Shown: positions 28,520-37,330, numbered from the stretch's first letter. The stretch: DNA of 64,000 nt from Streptomyces aurantiogriseus (GCF_014649375.1 NZ_BMSX01000011.1:266890-330889); one strand, 5' to 3'. Program-made: numbers and translations. The notes: a model not told the origin generated them from the letters alone.

Positions 28520-29776
28520 GTGACGGGGGTGAGTCTCCTGCCGGAGTTGCGCTACCCCACGGTGACCGAACTGACTTTCTCCGCCCAGGCGTTGGCCGCG
28601 CTCCGACCCGGTCTGTGCGTGTTGCGACAGGTGGGCCTCTCCCGCGCCGGGCGGCCCCTGCACCTGCTGTCCGTGGGGCACGCCCGGCGGGCCGTGCTGG
28701 TGGTCGCCGGGGCCCACGCGAACGAGCCGACCGGCGGACCGACGCTTCTCGCCCTGGCCGAACGGGTGGTGCACGAGCGGGAGTTGCGGGACGGCACGTC
28801 CTGGCACTTCCTGTTGTGCGCGGACCCCGACGGGGCGAGCCTGCACGTGACCCCGGCGCCGCGCAGTCTGCTCGAGTACCACCTGGGCTTCTTCCGGCCC
28901 GCGGGCCCGGAGCAGCCCGAGTGGTCGCCCGCCGTCCTCCCGCCCGACCGGCTGCCGCCCGAGACGCGCGCGCTGACCCAGGTCATCGACGAGCTGCGGC
29001 CCTACCTCCAGGTGACGCTGCACGGCACCGATCTGGGCGGCAGCTGGGTGCAGTTGACGAAGGACATCCCGGGTCTCGCCGAACCGTTCGCGAAGTCCGC
29101 GGCGCAGTTGCACATCCCGGTGGAGACGGGCGCCTCCGACGCGGCGGGCTGGCCGACGTCCGGGCCCGGCGTGCACGTGATGCCGGGGCCGGGGGCGGGG
29201 GTGGCGTACCCGAGCATGCCGGACGACGCACGGCACAGCACCTGGTACCACGCCCATCGCTACGGCGGCCTGACCGCGGTCGTGGAGGTGCCGATGTGGG
29301 CGAGCGACCTGGTGGACGACCCCGCCCCGCACCCCGCCCCGGCCGCGGCGATCCGGCGCCTCGCGGTCCGGCTGCTGCGCGACACCCGGGAGGTGGAGCG
29401 GGTCCTCACGGAGGCGCTGCCGCGCCTGGAGGGCGTGGACGGCCCGCTGCTGAGAGCGGCCCGCTGGGCACTGGAGCTGGTGCCGGGCCTGGCCGCGGAC
29501 TGGACCCACACCCCGCCGGCCGGCACGACGATGGCGTACGTCGGCAGCGTCGACGCCTTCGCCCGCCGGCTGCCGCTGCGGGCGGCGGCGATGCTGCGGC
29601 GGGTCCTCCAGGAGCAGGAGGACGACGCGGCCCCCCGGCTGGGGCGCCTGGTGGAAACCTGGAGCGAGGCCTTCGCCGAACGCTTCCGTGCCCGCTGGGT
29701 GCCCTTGGAGCACCAGGTGGAGCACCAGTCCCGCACGGTCGTCGCGGCGGCGCTGCACGCGCGCGAGGGGACGTAG
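28520..29776 (+). CDS. M14-family zinc carboxypeptidase-like protein (copy 1)
   Basis: Metallocarboxypeptidase-like protein, 418 aa, no signal peptide. The zinc motif HxxE is in VVAGAHANEPTGG (His66, Glu69). The third ligand is likely the His in QVTLHGTD, and a catalytic Glu is likely in VVEVPMW. It shares HANEP, the LHGxDxGG block, STWYHxHRxG, and the RWxPxxxQVEYQ/VEHQ C-terminus with the convergent copy 2 beyond the SSI gene. GTG 28520 is chosen, and GTG 28529 is an alternative. The target could be peptides, peptidoglycan or amino-acid conjugates. Confidence 0.75.
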   Translation: MTGVSLLPELRYPTVTELTFSAQALAALRPGLCVLRQVGLSRAGRPLHLLSVGHARRAVLVVAGAHANEPTGGPTLLALAERVVHERELRDGTSWHFLLCADPDGASLHVTPAPRSLLEYHLGFFRPAGPEQPEWSPAVLPPDRLPPETRALTQVIDELRPYLQVTLHGTDLGGSWVQLTKDIPGLAEPFAKSAAQLHIPVETGASDAAGWPTSGPGVHVMPGPGAGVAYPSMPDDARHSTWYHAHRYGGLTAVVEVPMWASDLVDDPAPHPAPAAAIRRLAVRLLRDTREVERVLTEALPRLEGVDGPLLRAARWALELVPGLAADWTHTPPAGTTMAYVGSVDAFARRLPLRAAAMLRRVLQEQEDDAAPRLGRLVETWSEAFAERFRARWVPLEHQVEHQSRTVVAAALHAREGT

Positions 29777-29837
29777 GGCTCGAAGGGCTCGGTGGTCTCA
29801 GAGAGCCCGGTGGGCCAGAGAGCTCGGAGGGACACGG

Positions 29838-29886
29838 CGGCTTCGGGCACGCGCGGCTTCGGGCACGCGCGTGTGCCCGAAGCCGC
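29838..29886. terminator. Bidirectional terminator with a duplicated left arm
   Basis: GCGGCTTCGGGCAC (29853-29866) pairs perfectly with GTGCCCGAAGCCGC (29873-29886). A 16-base tandem duplication (29838-29853 and 29854-29869) supplies a second left arm, so two alternative hairpins can form. It lies between the convergent carboxypeptidase and SSI genes. Confidence 0.8.
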
Positions 29887-29896
29887 GTCGCGGTTC

Positions 29897-30349
29897 TCAC
29901 AACCCCGGCAGGTCGGGCAGCTCCGACGGCTGCGCGTCGTCGAGGGCGAACACCGCGCCCGTCTCCGCGCCCATCACACAGCGGTTGGCGAAGGTCTTCT
30001 CGTACTCGACCGGGTGGCCGTTCCACTGGCCGCGCGCGTGCGCGGTCACCGGGGCGTAGACGAGGCTGCAGATGGTGTCCTTCCGCGCGGGTACGGCGCG
30101 CAGGTCGCCGTCCGCCGCCGCCAGCTCCGCGCAGGCCTCGGTGGCGCGGGAGTGGCCGTGGGGCGGATCGCACAGGAGCAGGGTGCCGCGGCTGTCGCTG
30201 ACGCGGGAGTCGCCCTCGGTGACGGTGAGCCGGAGCCAGTTGCCGGTGTCGCCGGGCGCCGAGGCCTGGGCGGGGGTGACGGCGGTGAGGACGAGGGCGG
30301 CCGTGGCCGGCAGGGCGGCCAGAAGGCTGTGTGTGGGGAAGTGTTTCAT
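29897..30349 (-). CDS. Subtilisin inhibitor-like (SSI) secreted protease inhibitor
   Basis: Secreted serine-protease inhibitor, 150 aa, with a signal peptide ending near ...TPAQASA (about residue 31). The SSI fold is recognised by LRLTVTEG, the disulfide pairs Cys60-Cys73 and Cys94-Cys124, and the reactive loop C-S-L-V-Y-x-P-V. The predicted P1 residue is Leu96, so the targets are probably chymotrypsin- or subtilisin-type enzymes. P2 is Ser rather than the usual Pro. Its ATG overlaps the stop of the M14 copy 2 gene (ATGA), so the two are translated together. Confidence 0.87.
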   Translation of the reverse strand: MKHFPTHSLLAALPATAALVLTAVTPAQASAPGDTGNWLRLTVTEGDSRVSDSRGTLLLCDPPHGHSRATEACAELAAADGDLRAVPARKDTICSLVYAPVTAHARGQWNGHPVEYEKTFANRCVMGAETGAVFALDDAQPSELPDLPGL

Positions 30350-31665
30350 TCCCGGTGCATCGGCACGGCGGCCTGCGTTCCCCAGTCCGGCTCACCCGAT
30401 CGTGCGGGGGCGGAGGTCTGCCGTTCGGCGAGTTCGAACGCGGCGAGCACGATCCTCGCCTGGTACTCCACCTGGCGGGCCACGGGGATCCAGCGCGCCC
30501 CGCAGTCCTCGTAGTCGGCGCACCACGCGTCGATGAGCCCGTCCAGCTCCGGCAGCACCCCGGCCGGCTCGGGCCCGGCGCCGGTGACGAGCTGGTGCAG
30601 CAGGCCAGCCGTCCGTACGGCGATACGGCGGCCGGCGATGCGCAGGGCGGCCAGATGGGCGGTACTGAGCGGCGGGAGCGGGTGGGTGGGGTCGCCGGCG
30701 TCGGGGTCCCAGGCGTCGGCGAGGCCGGGGCAGACGAGTAGGTAGTCGTCGATCGGTGCGAGCAGGCGTGCCGCGTCGGGGGCGTCGGCCAGACGGGGCC
30801 GCACGCGCGCGAGGACGCGTTCCAGGACCCGGGTGTCGTGGCGCAGGCTCCGGCTCACGGTGCGCAGCACGGCGTCCCGGTCGGCGGGCGGGGAGTCGTC
30901 CTCGACGGCGGCGACGCCCCACATGGGTGCCTCGACGACCGCGGTGAACGTGCCGTGCCGGTGCGGGTGGTACCAGGTCGACTCGACGGCGGCTTCGGTG
31001 ATGGCGGCGGCCAGGTCGCGGGGGCGCGGGGGCGGGATCCGGTAGACGGCGGGACCCAGGCCGGGCCAGTACAGGGTGTCGTAGGGGCCGAGTTCGCGGG
31101 GGATGCCCAATCCCGCGGCGGTCCGGGCCACGGCCTCGGGGAGTCCGGGCAGGTCACGGGTGAGTTCCACGAAGCCGCCGCCGACGTCGACGCCGTGCAG
31201 CGAGCACTGGAAGAAAGGTTTCAGTTCATCCTGGAGGCCGAGCAGCGCCCGTGTCTCCGGCAGCGTGGCGGCCGCCGCCCCCTCGGGCAGCCACTCGGGC
31301 TGTTCGCGGAAGCCTGGGCGGAAGAACCGCCGGAAGTAGCGGCCGAGGGTGTACGGGCCGGACAGCCAGCCCTCGTTGCGGCGCAGCCCGTCGGGGTCGA
31401 GGCACAGCAGCAGGTTCCAGGTGGCGTCGGCGCCCTCCGTGAGCCGCGGGTCGGCGAGGACGCGTTCGGCCAGCCACAGGACGGTGGCGCCGCCCACGGG
31501 CTCGTTGGCGTGCGGTCCGGCGACGACGAGGGCCTGGCGGGCGCCGTGGCCGACGGAGAGCAGCCACAGGGGCGTGCCCGCGCGGGAGACCCCGACCTGG
31601 CGCAGCCGGGCGTCCCCGGGCCTGCGGGCGACGAGCGCGGCCGCGCGGGCCGCGAGTTCGTCCAC
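30346..31665 (-). CDS. M14-family zinc carboxypeptidase-like protein (copy 2), likely 5' frameshift
   Basis: 439 aa from GTG 31665. It is a paralog of the convergent copy 1: VVAGPHANEPVGG (zinc HxxE), CSLHGVDVGG, STWYHPHRHG and a C-terminal RWIPVARQVEYQ. Upstream of GTG 31665 the same frame still matches copy 1 (PLLRYPTVDEL against PELRYPTVTEL) but has no ATG or GTG before a stop at about 31724. An ATG at 31726 opens MNRRRSDAEV in another frame. The two frames would join if two bases were restored near 31692-31696. It is either a real frameshift, a sequencing error, or a gene starting at GTG 31665. It is co-translated with the SSI gene. Confidence 0.7.
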   Translation of the reverse strand: MDELAARAAALVARRPGDARLRQVGVSRAGTPLWLLSVGHGARQALVVAGPHANEPVGGATVLWLAERVLADPRLTEGADATWNLLLCLDPDGLRRNEGWLSGPYTLGRYFRRFFRPGFREQPEWLPEGAAAATLPETRALLGLQDELKPFFQCSLHGVDVGGGFVELTRDLPGLPEAVARTAAGLGIPRELGPYDTLYWPGLGPAVYRIPPPRPRDLAAAITEAAVESTWYHPHRHGTFTAVVEAPMWGVAAVEDDSPPADRDAVLRTVSRSLRHDTRVLERVLARVRPRLADAPDAARLLAPIDDYLLVCPGLADAWDPDAGDPTHPLPPLSTAHLAALRIAGRRIAVRTAGLLHQLVTGAGPEPAGVLPELDGLIDAWCADYEDCGARWIPVARQVEYQARIVLAAFELAERQTSAPARSGEPDWGTQAAVPMHRE

Positions 31666-31822
31666 GGTCGGGTAGCGCAGGAGTGGCGGCAGGACACACC
31701 TCCGCGTCGGAGCGCCGTCGGTTCATCAGGTGTACGCGGTGTACGCACAGTGAGTCATGGCACGGGAGGTACGTCAACACCGCGTTGGGCGGCCCGATTT
31801 GCGGCCGGTTCAGTTCGCCGGT

Positions 31823-32374
31823 TCAGTTCGCCGAGAGGCGGAAGGCCATCCGTCCGAAGGCGACCTGGTCGCCCTCGCGGACGACGGCCGCGCCGATGAC
31901 GCGGCGTCCGTTGACAGTCGTGCCGTTGGTCGAGCCGAGGTCGCGCAGGACCCACATGCCGCCCTGGCGGCTGAGTTCGGCGTGCACGCGCGAGACGCTC
32001 TCGTGGGTCAGCCGGAGGCCGCTCGCGGGGTCGCGGCCTATGCGCAGGGCCTGTTCGGTACCGGGGTGCGGCAGCAGCAGCTTGGGCAGCCGCTCGGCCT
32101 GCCAGGCCCGGCGCAGCCGGACGGTGAAGCCGGAGACCGCCTCGACGCTGCCGAAGACGATGCGCGAGAAGCGGCTCTCCTTGGGCAGGTCGGCGGTGAG
32201 GGCGACGAGTTCGTCGGAGCGGCGGGCGGCGAGCGCCAGCTCCATGCGCCGGATGAACGTGTCGTGCGACAGGCGGCCCATGGCGACGCCGTCACGGAGC
32301 ACCTTCAGCACCCTGTCGCGCTCCGCGTCGGACAATCGCGCGGGGTACGTGTTGAACTCGAAAGACGACGTCAC
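31823..32374 (-). CDS. DUF1707 plus FHA domain protein
   Basis: 183-aa cytoplasmic adaptor. The N-terminal ~55 residues are a DUF1707 block (RLSDAERDRVLKVLRDGVAMGRLSHDTFIRRMELAL). The C-terminal FHA domain (LRIGRDPASGLRLTHESVSRVHAELSRQGGMWVLRDLGSTNGTTVNGRRV) has the conserved GR, SRxH and LGSTNGT motifs for phosphothreonine binding. It probably recognises a Ser/Thr-kinase-phosphorylated partner, none of which is encoded nearby. The start is GTG 32374, divergent from treZ. Confidence 0.88.
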   Translation of the reverse strand: MTSSFEFNTYPARLSDAERDRVLKVLRDGVAMGRLSHDTFIRRMELALAARRSDELVALTADLPKESRFSRIVFGSVEAVSGFTVRLRRAWQAERLPKLLLPHPGTEQALRIGRDPASGLRLTHESVSRVHAELSRQGGMWVLRDLGSTNGTTVNGRRVIGAAVVREGDQVAFGRMAFRLSAN

Positions 32375-32560
32375 GCACGTGATTGTCGGTCAGTGAACCC
32401 CGGGTGTCCAGAAAACGGGAAAACGGCGACCCCACGCGCGTGCCCGAGGACGTCCGCCACGACACCCGCCGCGAACGGGGTGTTCCCGCAGCGGATCGAT
32501 CTCGTTTGGAGCACGATGGGACGGGCTACATCCCGGTGAGCAGACGAAGGGGAACCGTCC

Positions 32561-34306
32561 GTGCAGTTCGAGGTGTGGGCACCGCAGGCCGATCGTGTGA
32601 CGCTCCAGTGCGACGGCGTCAGGCGCGCGTTGGAGCGTGATCCGGGGCGGGCGGGATGGTGGACCGGCGAGGCGGAGGCCGCGGACGGCTCGCGGTACGG
32701 CTTCGCGGTGGACGACGGCCCGGTCCTGCCCGACCCGCGCTCGCGCCGTCAGCCGGACGGACCGGACGGTCTGAGCGCGGTCGTCGACCAGGACCGGTAC
32801 ACGTGGCGTGCGCAGTGGTCCGGGCGCCCGCTGCAGGGCGCGGCCCTGTACGAGCTGCACGTCGGCACGTACACGTCCGAGGGCACGCTGGACTCGGCCG
32901 CCGAACGGCTCGGGCACCTCGCCGAACTCGGCATCACCCACGTCCAGTTGATGCCCCTATGCCCCTTCCCCGGCCGGCACGGCTGGGGCTACGAGGGCGT
33001 CTCCCTGTGGGCCGTGCACGAGCCGTACGGCGGGCCCGAGGCGCTGAAGCGGTTCGTCGACCGGGCCCACGAGCTGGGTCTCGGCGTCGTCCTGGACGTG
33101 GTGCACAACCACCTGGGCCCGTCCGGCAACCACCTGCCCGCCTTCGGGCCGTACTTCACGGACACGCACCACACGCCGTGGGGTTCCGCCGTCAACCTGG
33201 ACGCGCCCGGCTCGGACGAGGTGCGGGCGTATCTGGTGGGCAGCGCGCTGGCCTGGCTGCGCGACTACCGGCTGGACGGGCTGCGCCTGGACGCGGTGCA
33301 CGCGCTGGCCGACACACGCGCGTACCCCTTCCTGGAGGAGCTGTCGGCGGCCGTGGACGACCTCGCCGACGAGACGGGCCGGCCGCTGTTCCTGATCGCC
33401 GAGTCCGATCTGAACGACCCGCGGCTGATCACCTCCCGACGGGAGGGCGGCCTGGGCCTGCACGCGCAGTGGAACGACGACTTCCACCACGCCCTGCACA
33501 CCGCCCTCACCGGCGAGTCCCAGGGCTACTACGCCGACTTCGCGCGCGACCCGTTCGCCGCGCTCACCAAGACCCTCACCGGCGGTTACTTCCACGACGG
33601 CACGTACTCCAGCTTCCGGGGCCGCCACCACGGGCGCCCGCTGGACCGCACCAGGCTGCCCGCGCACCGGCTCCTCGGCTACAGCCAGACCCACGACCAG
33701 GTCGGCAACCGCGCCCAGGGCGACCGCCTCGCGGCCGCCCTCTCCCCCGGCCTGCTGGCCTGCGCGGCCACCCTGACGCTGACCGCCCCGTTCACGCCGA
33801 TGCTGTTCATGGGCGAGGAGTGGGCCGCGGGCACCCCCTGGCAGTTCTTCACCGACCACACCGACCCCGAGCTCGCGGAGGCCGTGCGCCGGGGCAGGCG
33901 ACGGGAGTTCGCGGCGCACGGCTGGGCCGAGGAGGACGTGCCCGACCCGCAGGACCCGGCGACGCGGGAGCGCTCCTGCCTGGACTGGTCCGAGCCGGAT
34001 CGTGAGCCCCACGCGCGCGTGCTGGCCTGGTACCGCAGCCTGATCGCCCTGCGGCACGCCCAGGCCGACCTCACCGACCCCGACCTCGCCGACCTCAAGG
34101 TCGCCCACGACACGCAGGCCCGCTGGCTGGCCTTCCGCCGCGGAGACGTCCGCGTGGCCGTGAACCTCGGCAAGGAGCCGGCCGCGATCCCCCTGGGCAC
34201 CCGCCCGGCACGCGTCCTCGCGGCGTGGGAACCGGTGGAGGCACCGGGGCCCGACGGGCTGCTGCATGTCCCCGGGGAGTCGTGTGTGGTGCTGGAGCAG
34301 GAGTGA
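32561..34306 (+). CDS. treZ: Malto-oligosyltrehalose trehalohydrolase
   Basis: GH13 enzyme of 581 aa that releases trehalose from the TreY product. It starts with the N-terminal beta domain (FEVWAPQADRVTL). It then shows YELHVGTYTSEGTLDSAAERL, DVVHNHLGPSGNHL, GLRLDAVHAL (nucleophile Asp), LIAESDLNDPRL (acid/base Glu) and SQTHDQVGNRAQGDR. GTG 32561 is preceded by GAAGGGGA. The gene is about 4.8 kb from treY rather than directly adjacent. Confidence 0.93.
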   Translation: MQFEVWAPQADRVTLQCDGVRRALERDPGRAGWWTGEAEAADGSRYGFAVDDGPVLPDPRSRRQPDGPDGLSAVVDQDRYTWRAQWSGRPLQGAALYELHVGTYTSEGTLDSAAERLGHLAELGITHVQLMPLCPFPGRHGWGYEGVSLWAVHEPYGGPEALKRFVDRAHELGLGVVLDVVHNHLGPSGNHLPAFGPYFTDTHHTPWGSAVNLDAPGSDEVRAYLVGSALAWLRDYRLDGLRLDAVHALADTRAYPFLEELSAAVDDLADETGRPLFLIAESDLNDPRLITSRREGGLGLHAQWNDDFHHALHTALTGESQGYYADFARDPFAALTKTLTGGYFHDGTYSSFRGRHHGRPLDRTRLPAHRLLGYSQTHDQVGNRAQGDRLAAALSPGLLACAATLTLTAPFTPMLFMGEEWAAGTPWQFFTDHTDPELAEAVRRGRRREFAAHGWAEEDVPDPQDPATRERSCLDWSEPDREPHARVLAWYRSLIALRHAQADLTDPDLADLKVAHDTQARWLAFRRGDVRVAVNLGKEPAAIPLGTRPARVLAAWEPVEAPGPDGLLHVPGESCVVLEQE

Positions 34307-34310
34307 CGCC

Positions 34311-34676
34311 TCAGCCGCCGAGGAGCCGCCTCAGCCGTCCCTTCCACAGCTGGTTGTCCCTGTCGATCAGGAAGCTCGCGGTCTGTACGGGGTCGCAAGC
34401 TGACCGGCCCTCCTGGTGCAGGCTCCAGTAGCGAGCCACCCTGCGTGCCAGATCCTCCCGGTCGGCCCGGTCGGTCCGCGTCAGCACGACGGGGCCCCGC
34501 CAGGCCTCCGGGGTGGTCAGGGCCACCACGCCCCCGTCGGGGGTGTAGGCCGCCGGGTACTCCCCCTCGTCGATGTCGATCGCCTCGAGCCAGTTCGCGG
34601 CGTGGACGAACGACTCGAAGACGAGTAGGTCGTCCGTCCGGTCGAAGACGAGCACCGTGTCGGGAGGAAGATCCAT
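34311..34676 (-). CDS. Small hypothetical protein
   Basis: 121-aa soluble protein that I do not recognise. It begins MDLPPDTVLVFDRTDDLLVFESFVHAANWLEAIDIDEGEY, continues with TPDGGVVALTTPEAW, and ends in a basic WKGRLRRLLGG. Composition and codon use are normal for the genome. ATG 34676 follows GGGAGGAAG on the minus strand, a good ribosome site. It is convergent with treZ, four bases apart. Confidence 0.65.
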   Translation of the reverse strand: MDLPPDTVLVFDRTDDLLVFESFVHAANWLEAIDIDEGEYPAAYTPDGGVVALTTPEAWRGPVVLTRTDRADREDLARRVARYWSLHQEGRSACDPVQTASFLIDRDNQLWKGRLRRLLGG

Positions 34677-34729
34677 GACCGGCACTCTGACAGCCGCCCC
34701 CGCCCTGCCACCACCGAAATGGACCGCGC

Positions 34730-35761
34730 CTACGGCTCCTCGTCCGCCCCGTCGTCGTCCTCCCGGAACTCCGTCACCCGTTCCAGCAGGATCGCTTCCC
34801 AGGCGTGACGGAGTTGGGTGCGGAGGAGGGGCAGGAGGGCGGTGCGGGGGGTGGGGAGGTGTTCGGCGAGGTGGATGACGGTGTCGCAGCGGGCGAGCCA
34901 GAGGCCGCGCAGGCAGGGGCGGGCGCCGTAGCCGGCGAGGGTGGCGGCGCGGACGGCGGCGCCGGAGCCCACGGCGAGCGCGAGGCCGGCGATGTCCTCG
35001 GCGGGGTCGCCGAGGACCGCCCGGCTCCAGTCGAGGACGCCGCGCACCCGGCCGTCGGGGCTGACCACGAGGTGCTCGCCCCGCAGGGCGTGGTGGACGA
35101 GGACGGCGGTGGCGGGCTGGGCGGCGAGCTGGGCCGCGCCGGGCGGGGTGAGCTGCTGGAGGCGGGCCGGGTCGAACTCGTCGGCGCGGGCCAGCCGTGC
35201 GGCGGCGGCCACGGCCCTGCGGCGCAGCGTCTCCAGGGAGCGGGGCGCGGTGCGGGACACGCCGAGCGCCTCGGCCTGGCGGGGCGGCACCTCGCGCAGC
35301 CCGCCGAGCAGTCCGGCCAGGTCGGCCTCGCCGACGGCGGACACGTCGTGCTCCTCGCCGGTGCCTCCGGGCACCCTGGTGTCCAGGGTGTAGGTCAGTC
35401 CCGGGGCCCATTCGCCGTGGGCGACGCTCGTCGGCACCGCGACCGGGACGTGCGGGCGGACGAGGTCGCGCAGCCGCAGTTCGCGACGTTGCCGGGCGGC
35501 CGCGTCGCGGTCGGGGGCGAGCCGCAGGACGTGGCGGCTGCCGACCCACCAGGTGCACTGCTCGCCGCTCTCGCGGACGGGCCGTACGTCGAGTCCGGCG
35601 GCCCCGCCCGCGCCGTTCCTGCCCTTGGTGCCCTCCTCGCCCTCCTTCAGGAGCGCACGGACCAGTCGGCGGACGGTGTCCGCGGTGGGGGTGGGTGCCT
35701 GGGTCATGGTCGCGCCGTTGCCGTCGGGGGTGGGTGCCGGGGACTCCACGGAATGCCTCAC
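34730..35761 (-). CDS. APH/choline-kinase-like phosphotransferase
   Basis: Kinase-fold protein, 343 aa from GTG 35761, which overlaps the stop of the upstream M24 peptidase gene (GTGA). ATG 35707 is an alternative but has no ribosome site. The catalytic region is VLVHHALRGEHLVVSPDGRVRGVLDWSRAVLGDPAEDIA. The usual HGD is changed to LRGEHL, but the metal-binding Asp in LDWS is kept. Catalysis is therefore uncertain. Translational coupling with the peptidase suggests a shared pathway, which is not identified. Confidence 0.68.
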   Translation of the reverse strand: MRHSVESPAPTPDGNGATMTQAPTPTADTVRRLVRALLKEGEEGTKGRNGAGGAAGLDVRPVRESGEQCTWWVGSRHVLRLAPDRDAAARQRRELRLRDLVRPHVPVAVPTSVAHGEWAPGLTYTLDTRVPGGTGEEHDVSAVGEADLAGLLGGLREVPPRQAEALGVSRTAPRSLETLRRRAVAAAARLARADEFDPARLQQLTPPGAAQLAAQPATAVLVHHALRGEHLVVSPDGRVRGVLDWSRAVLGDPAEDIAGLALAVGSGAAVRAATLAGYGARPCLRGLWLARCDTVIHLAEHLPTPRTALLPLLRTQLRHAWEAILLERVTEFREDDDGADEEP

Positions 35762-36885
35762 TCCACTATGACCATCTCGCGGGTGGTGTCGTTGAGGCGG
35801 CGGCCGCCGTCCTCGGTCACCGTGACGATGTCCTCGATGCGGACCCCGAAGCGGCCGGGCAGGTAGACCCCGGGCTCCACCGAGAAGCACATGCCGGGCA
35901 CGAGGGGCTGCTCCTCGCCCTCGATCATGTACGGCGGCTCGTGGGTGGTGACGCCGATGCCGTGACCGGTGCGGTGGATGAAGTGCTCGCCGTAGCCGGC
36001 GTCGGCGATGACCGCGCGGGCGGCGCGGTCGACCTCCTGGCAGGCGACGCCGGGCCGCACCGCCCGGAAGCCGGCCTCCTGGGCCTCGCGTACCAGGTCG
36101 TGGACGCGGCGCTCCTCGTCGGTGGGTTCGCCGACGTGGACGGTGCGGGAGGTGTCGGAGCCGTAGCCGTCCTTCAGGCCGCCGAAGTCGAGGACGACCA
36201 TGTCGCCGCGCCGGATGACGCGGTCGCCGACCTCGTGGTGCGGGTTGGCGCCGTTCGGTCCCGAGGCGACGATGGTGAAGTCGACCTGGGAGTGCCCGAA
36301 GCGCCGCAGCAGTTCGGCGAGGTCGGCGCCGACGTCGGACTCCTTGCGGCCGGCGAAGGGAACCTTCCGGATCTCCTCGAACGTTGCGTCGGCGGCCGCT
36401 CCCGCGGCCGCCATCAGTTCCAGTTCCGCCGCGTCCTTGACGGCCCGCAGCATCGGCAGGGCCTCGGTGAGGGAGGCGTAGGAGCTGTCGGGCAGGGCCT
36501 TCTGCAGGCCCAGCAGGTGCATCGCCCAGGCGTTGTCGCTGACGCCGAAGCGTCCGCGTGCGTCGAGGAGCGCGGCGGTGACGGCGTAGGGGTCCTTGCC
36601 GTCGGTCCAGTCCCGCAGGGTGAGCACCGGGGCGCCGGCCGCCTTCGCGGCGTCGGGGGCCTCCAGGGTGGGGACGACGAGGACGGGATCCCGGCCGGGG
36701 GCGAGGACGAGCAGGGTGAGCCGTTCGGTGACGGCCGTGGGCGCGTAGCCGGTGAGCCAGACGAGGTCCGGGCCGGGCGCCACCAGAAGCCCGGCCAGCC
36801 CCGCGTCGCCGGCCGCGTGTGCGGCCCGCTCCATACGGGCCCGGTAGTCGTCGGCGGTGAAGGGCGCGGGCGTGCTGCCGGTCAT
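35758..36885 (-). CDS. M24-family metallopeptidase (aminopeptidase P/prolidase-like)
   Basis: Cytoplasmic creatinase-fold peptidase, 375 aa. The N-terminal domain (residues 1-150) is followed by the pita-bread domain with all five metal ligands: Asp in VLDFGG, Asp in GSDTSRT, His in HRTGHGIG, Glu in SVEPGVY and Glu in RIEDIV. It likely cleaves Xaa-Pro bonds. The ATG lies at 36885. It is the first gene of a coupled pair with the APH-like kinase. Confidence 0.87.
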   Translation of the reverse strand: MTGSTPAPFTADDYRARMERAAHAAGDAGLAGLLVAPGPDLVWLTGYAPTAVTERLTLLVLAPGRDPVLVVPTLEAPDAAKAAGAPVLTLRDWTDGKDPYAVTAALLDARGRFGVSDNAWAMHLLGLQKALPDSSYASLTEALPMLRAVKDAAELELMAAAGAAADATFEEIRKVPFAGRKESDVGADLAELLRRFGHSQVDFTIVASGPNGANPHHEVGDRVIRRGDMVVLDFGGLKDGYGSDTSRTVHVGEPTDEERRVHDLVREAQEAGFRAVRPGVACQEVDRAARAVIADAGYGEHFIHRTGHGIGVTTHEPPYMIEGEEQPLVPGMCFSVEPGVYLPGRFGVRIEDIVTVTEDGGRRLNDTTREMVIVE

Positions 36886-36982
36886 CCGGGCCTCCCTGAC
36901 GGGCTTGTGCGGGACGTGGTGGCTACGGGCAGCATCCTGCCCGGACAGCGTGGGCGGCGCGAGCCGATTGCGTGGCTTTCAC

Positions 36983-37015
36983 GCGGAACAGCGGAACAGG
37001 CGGAACAGCGGAACA
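36983..37015. repeat. Four copies of the octamer GCGGAACA
   Basis: Copies start at 36983, 36991, 37000 and 37008. One extra G separates the second and third. It lies about 100 bases upstream of the M24 peptidase start. Confidence 0.9.
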
Positions 37016-37130
37016 GGGGAAGGGGCGGGCCTCGGGGGGAGGTGAGGACGTCCGGCTCCCGGGACTCGGCCAATGGCTGCACATCGTCATCCCCTTAGGC
37101 CTGACGTCTGGACGCAGACACCGCATCAGT

Positions 37131-37330
37131 CGGGCGGGCGCCCGGCGAAGGTGGTGGCGACGAGCGTGTGGGCATGGCCCGTGATGATCCCGGCGATCTC
37201 CGGGCGGCGCTCCAGCAGGGCGGTCAGCCCGCGGGGCCGCCCAGCCCGCAGGAGTCGGGCAGGGGGTCGTGCAGGACCCCCGGCGGATGAGGGAGGGCGA
37301 GCACCGCGGGAACATCCCGTCCAGTCCGCC
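37131..37330 (-). pseudogene. Relic of a metallophosphoesterase gene
   Basis: On the minus strand, LTALLERRPEIAGIITGHAHTLVATTFAGRPPD matches the C-terminal GHxH region of calcineurin-like (Icc/CpdA-type) phosphodiesterases. An upstream piece in another frame (roughly ALPHPPGVLHDPLPDS) fits the preceding part of the same fold. The frame is broken and no start exists, so the gene is dead. Confidence 0.5.

Noticed and set aside
37095..37204. Small gene in the spacer upstream of the PDZ gene
   Set aside because: The short plus-strand frame is antisense to the metallophosphoesterase relic and has no start signal.
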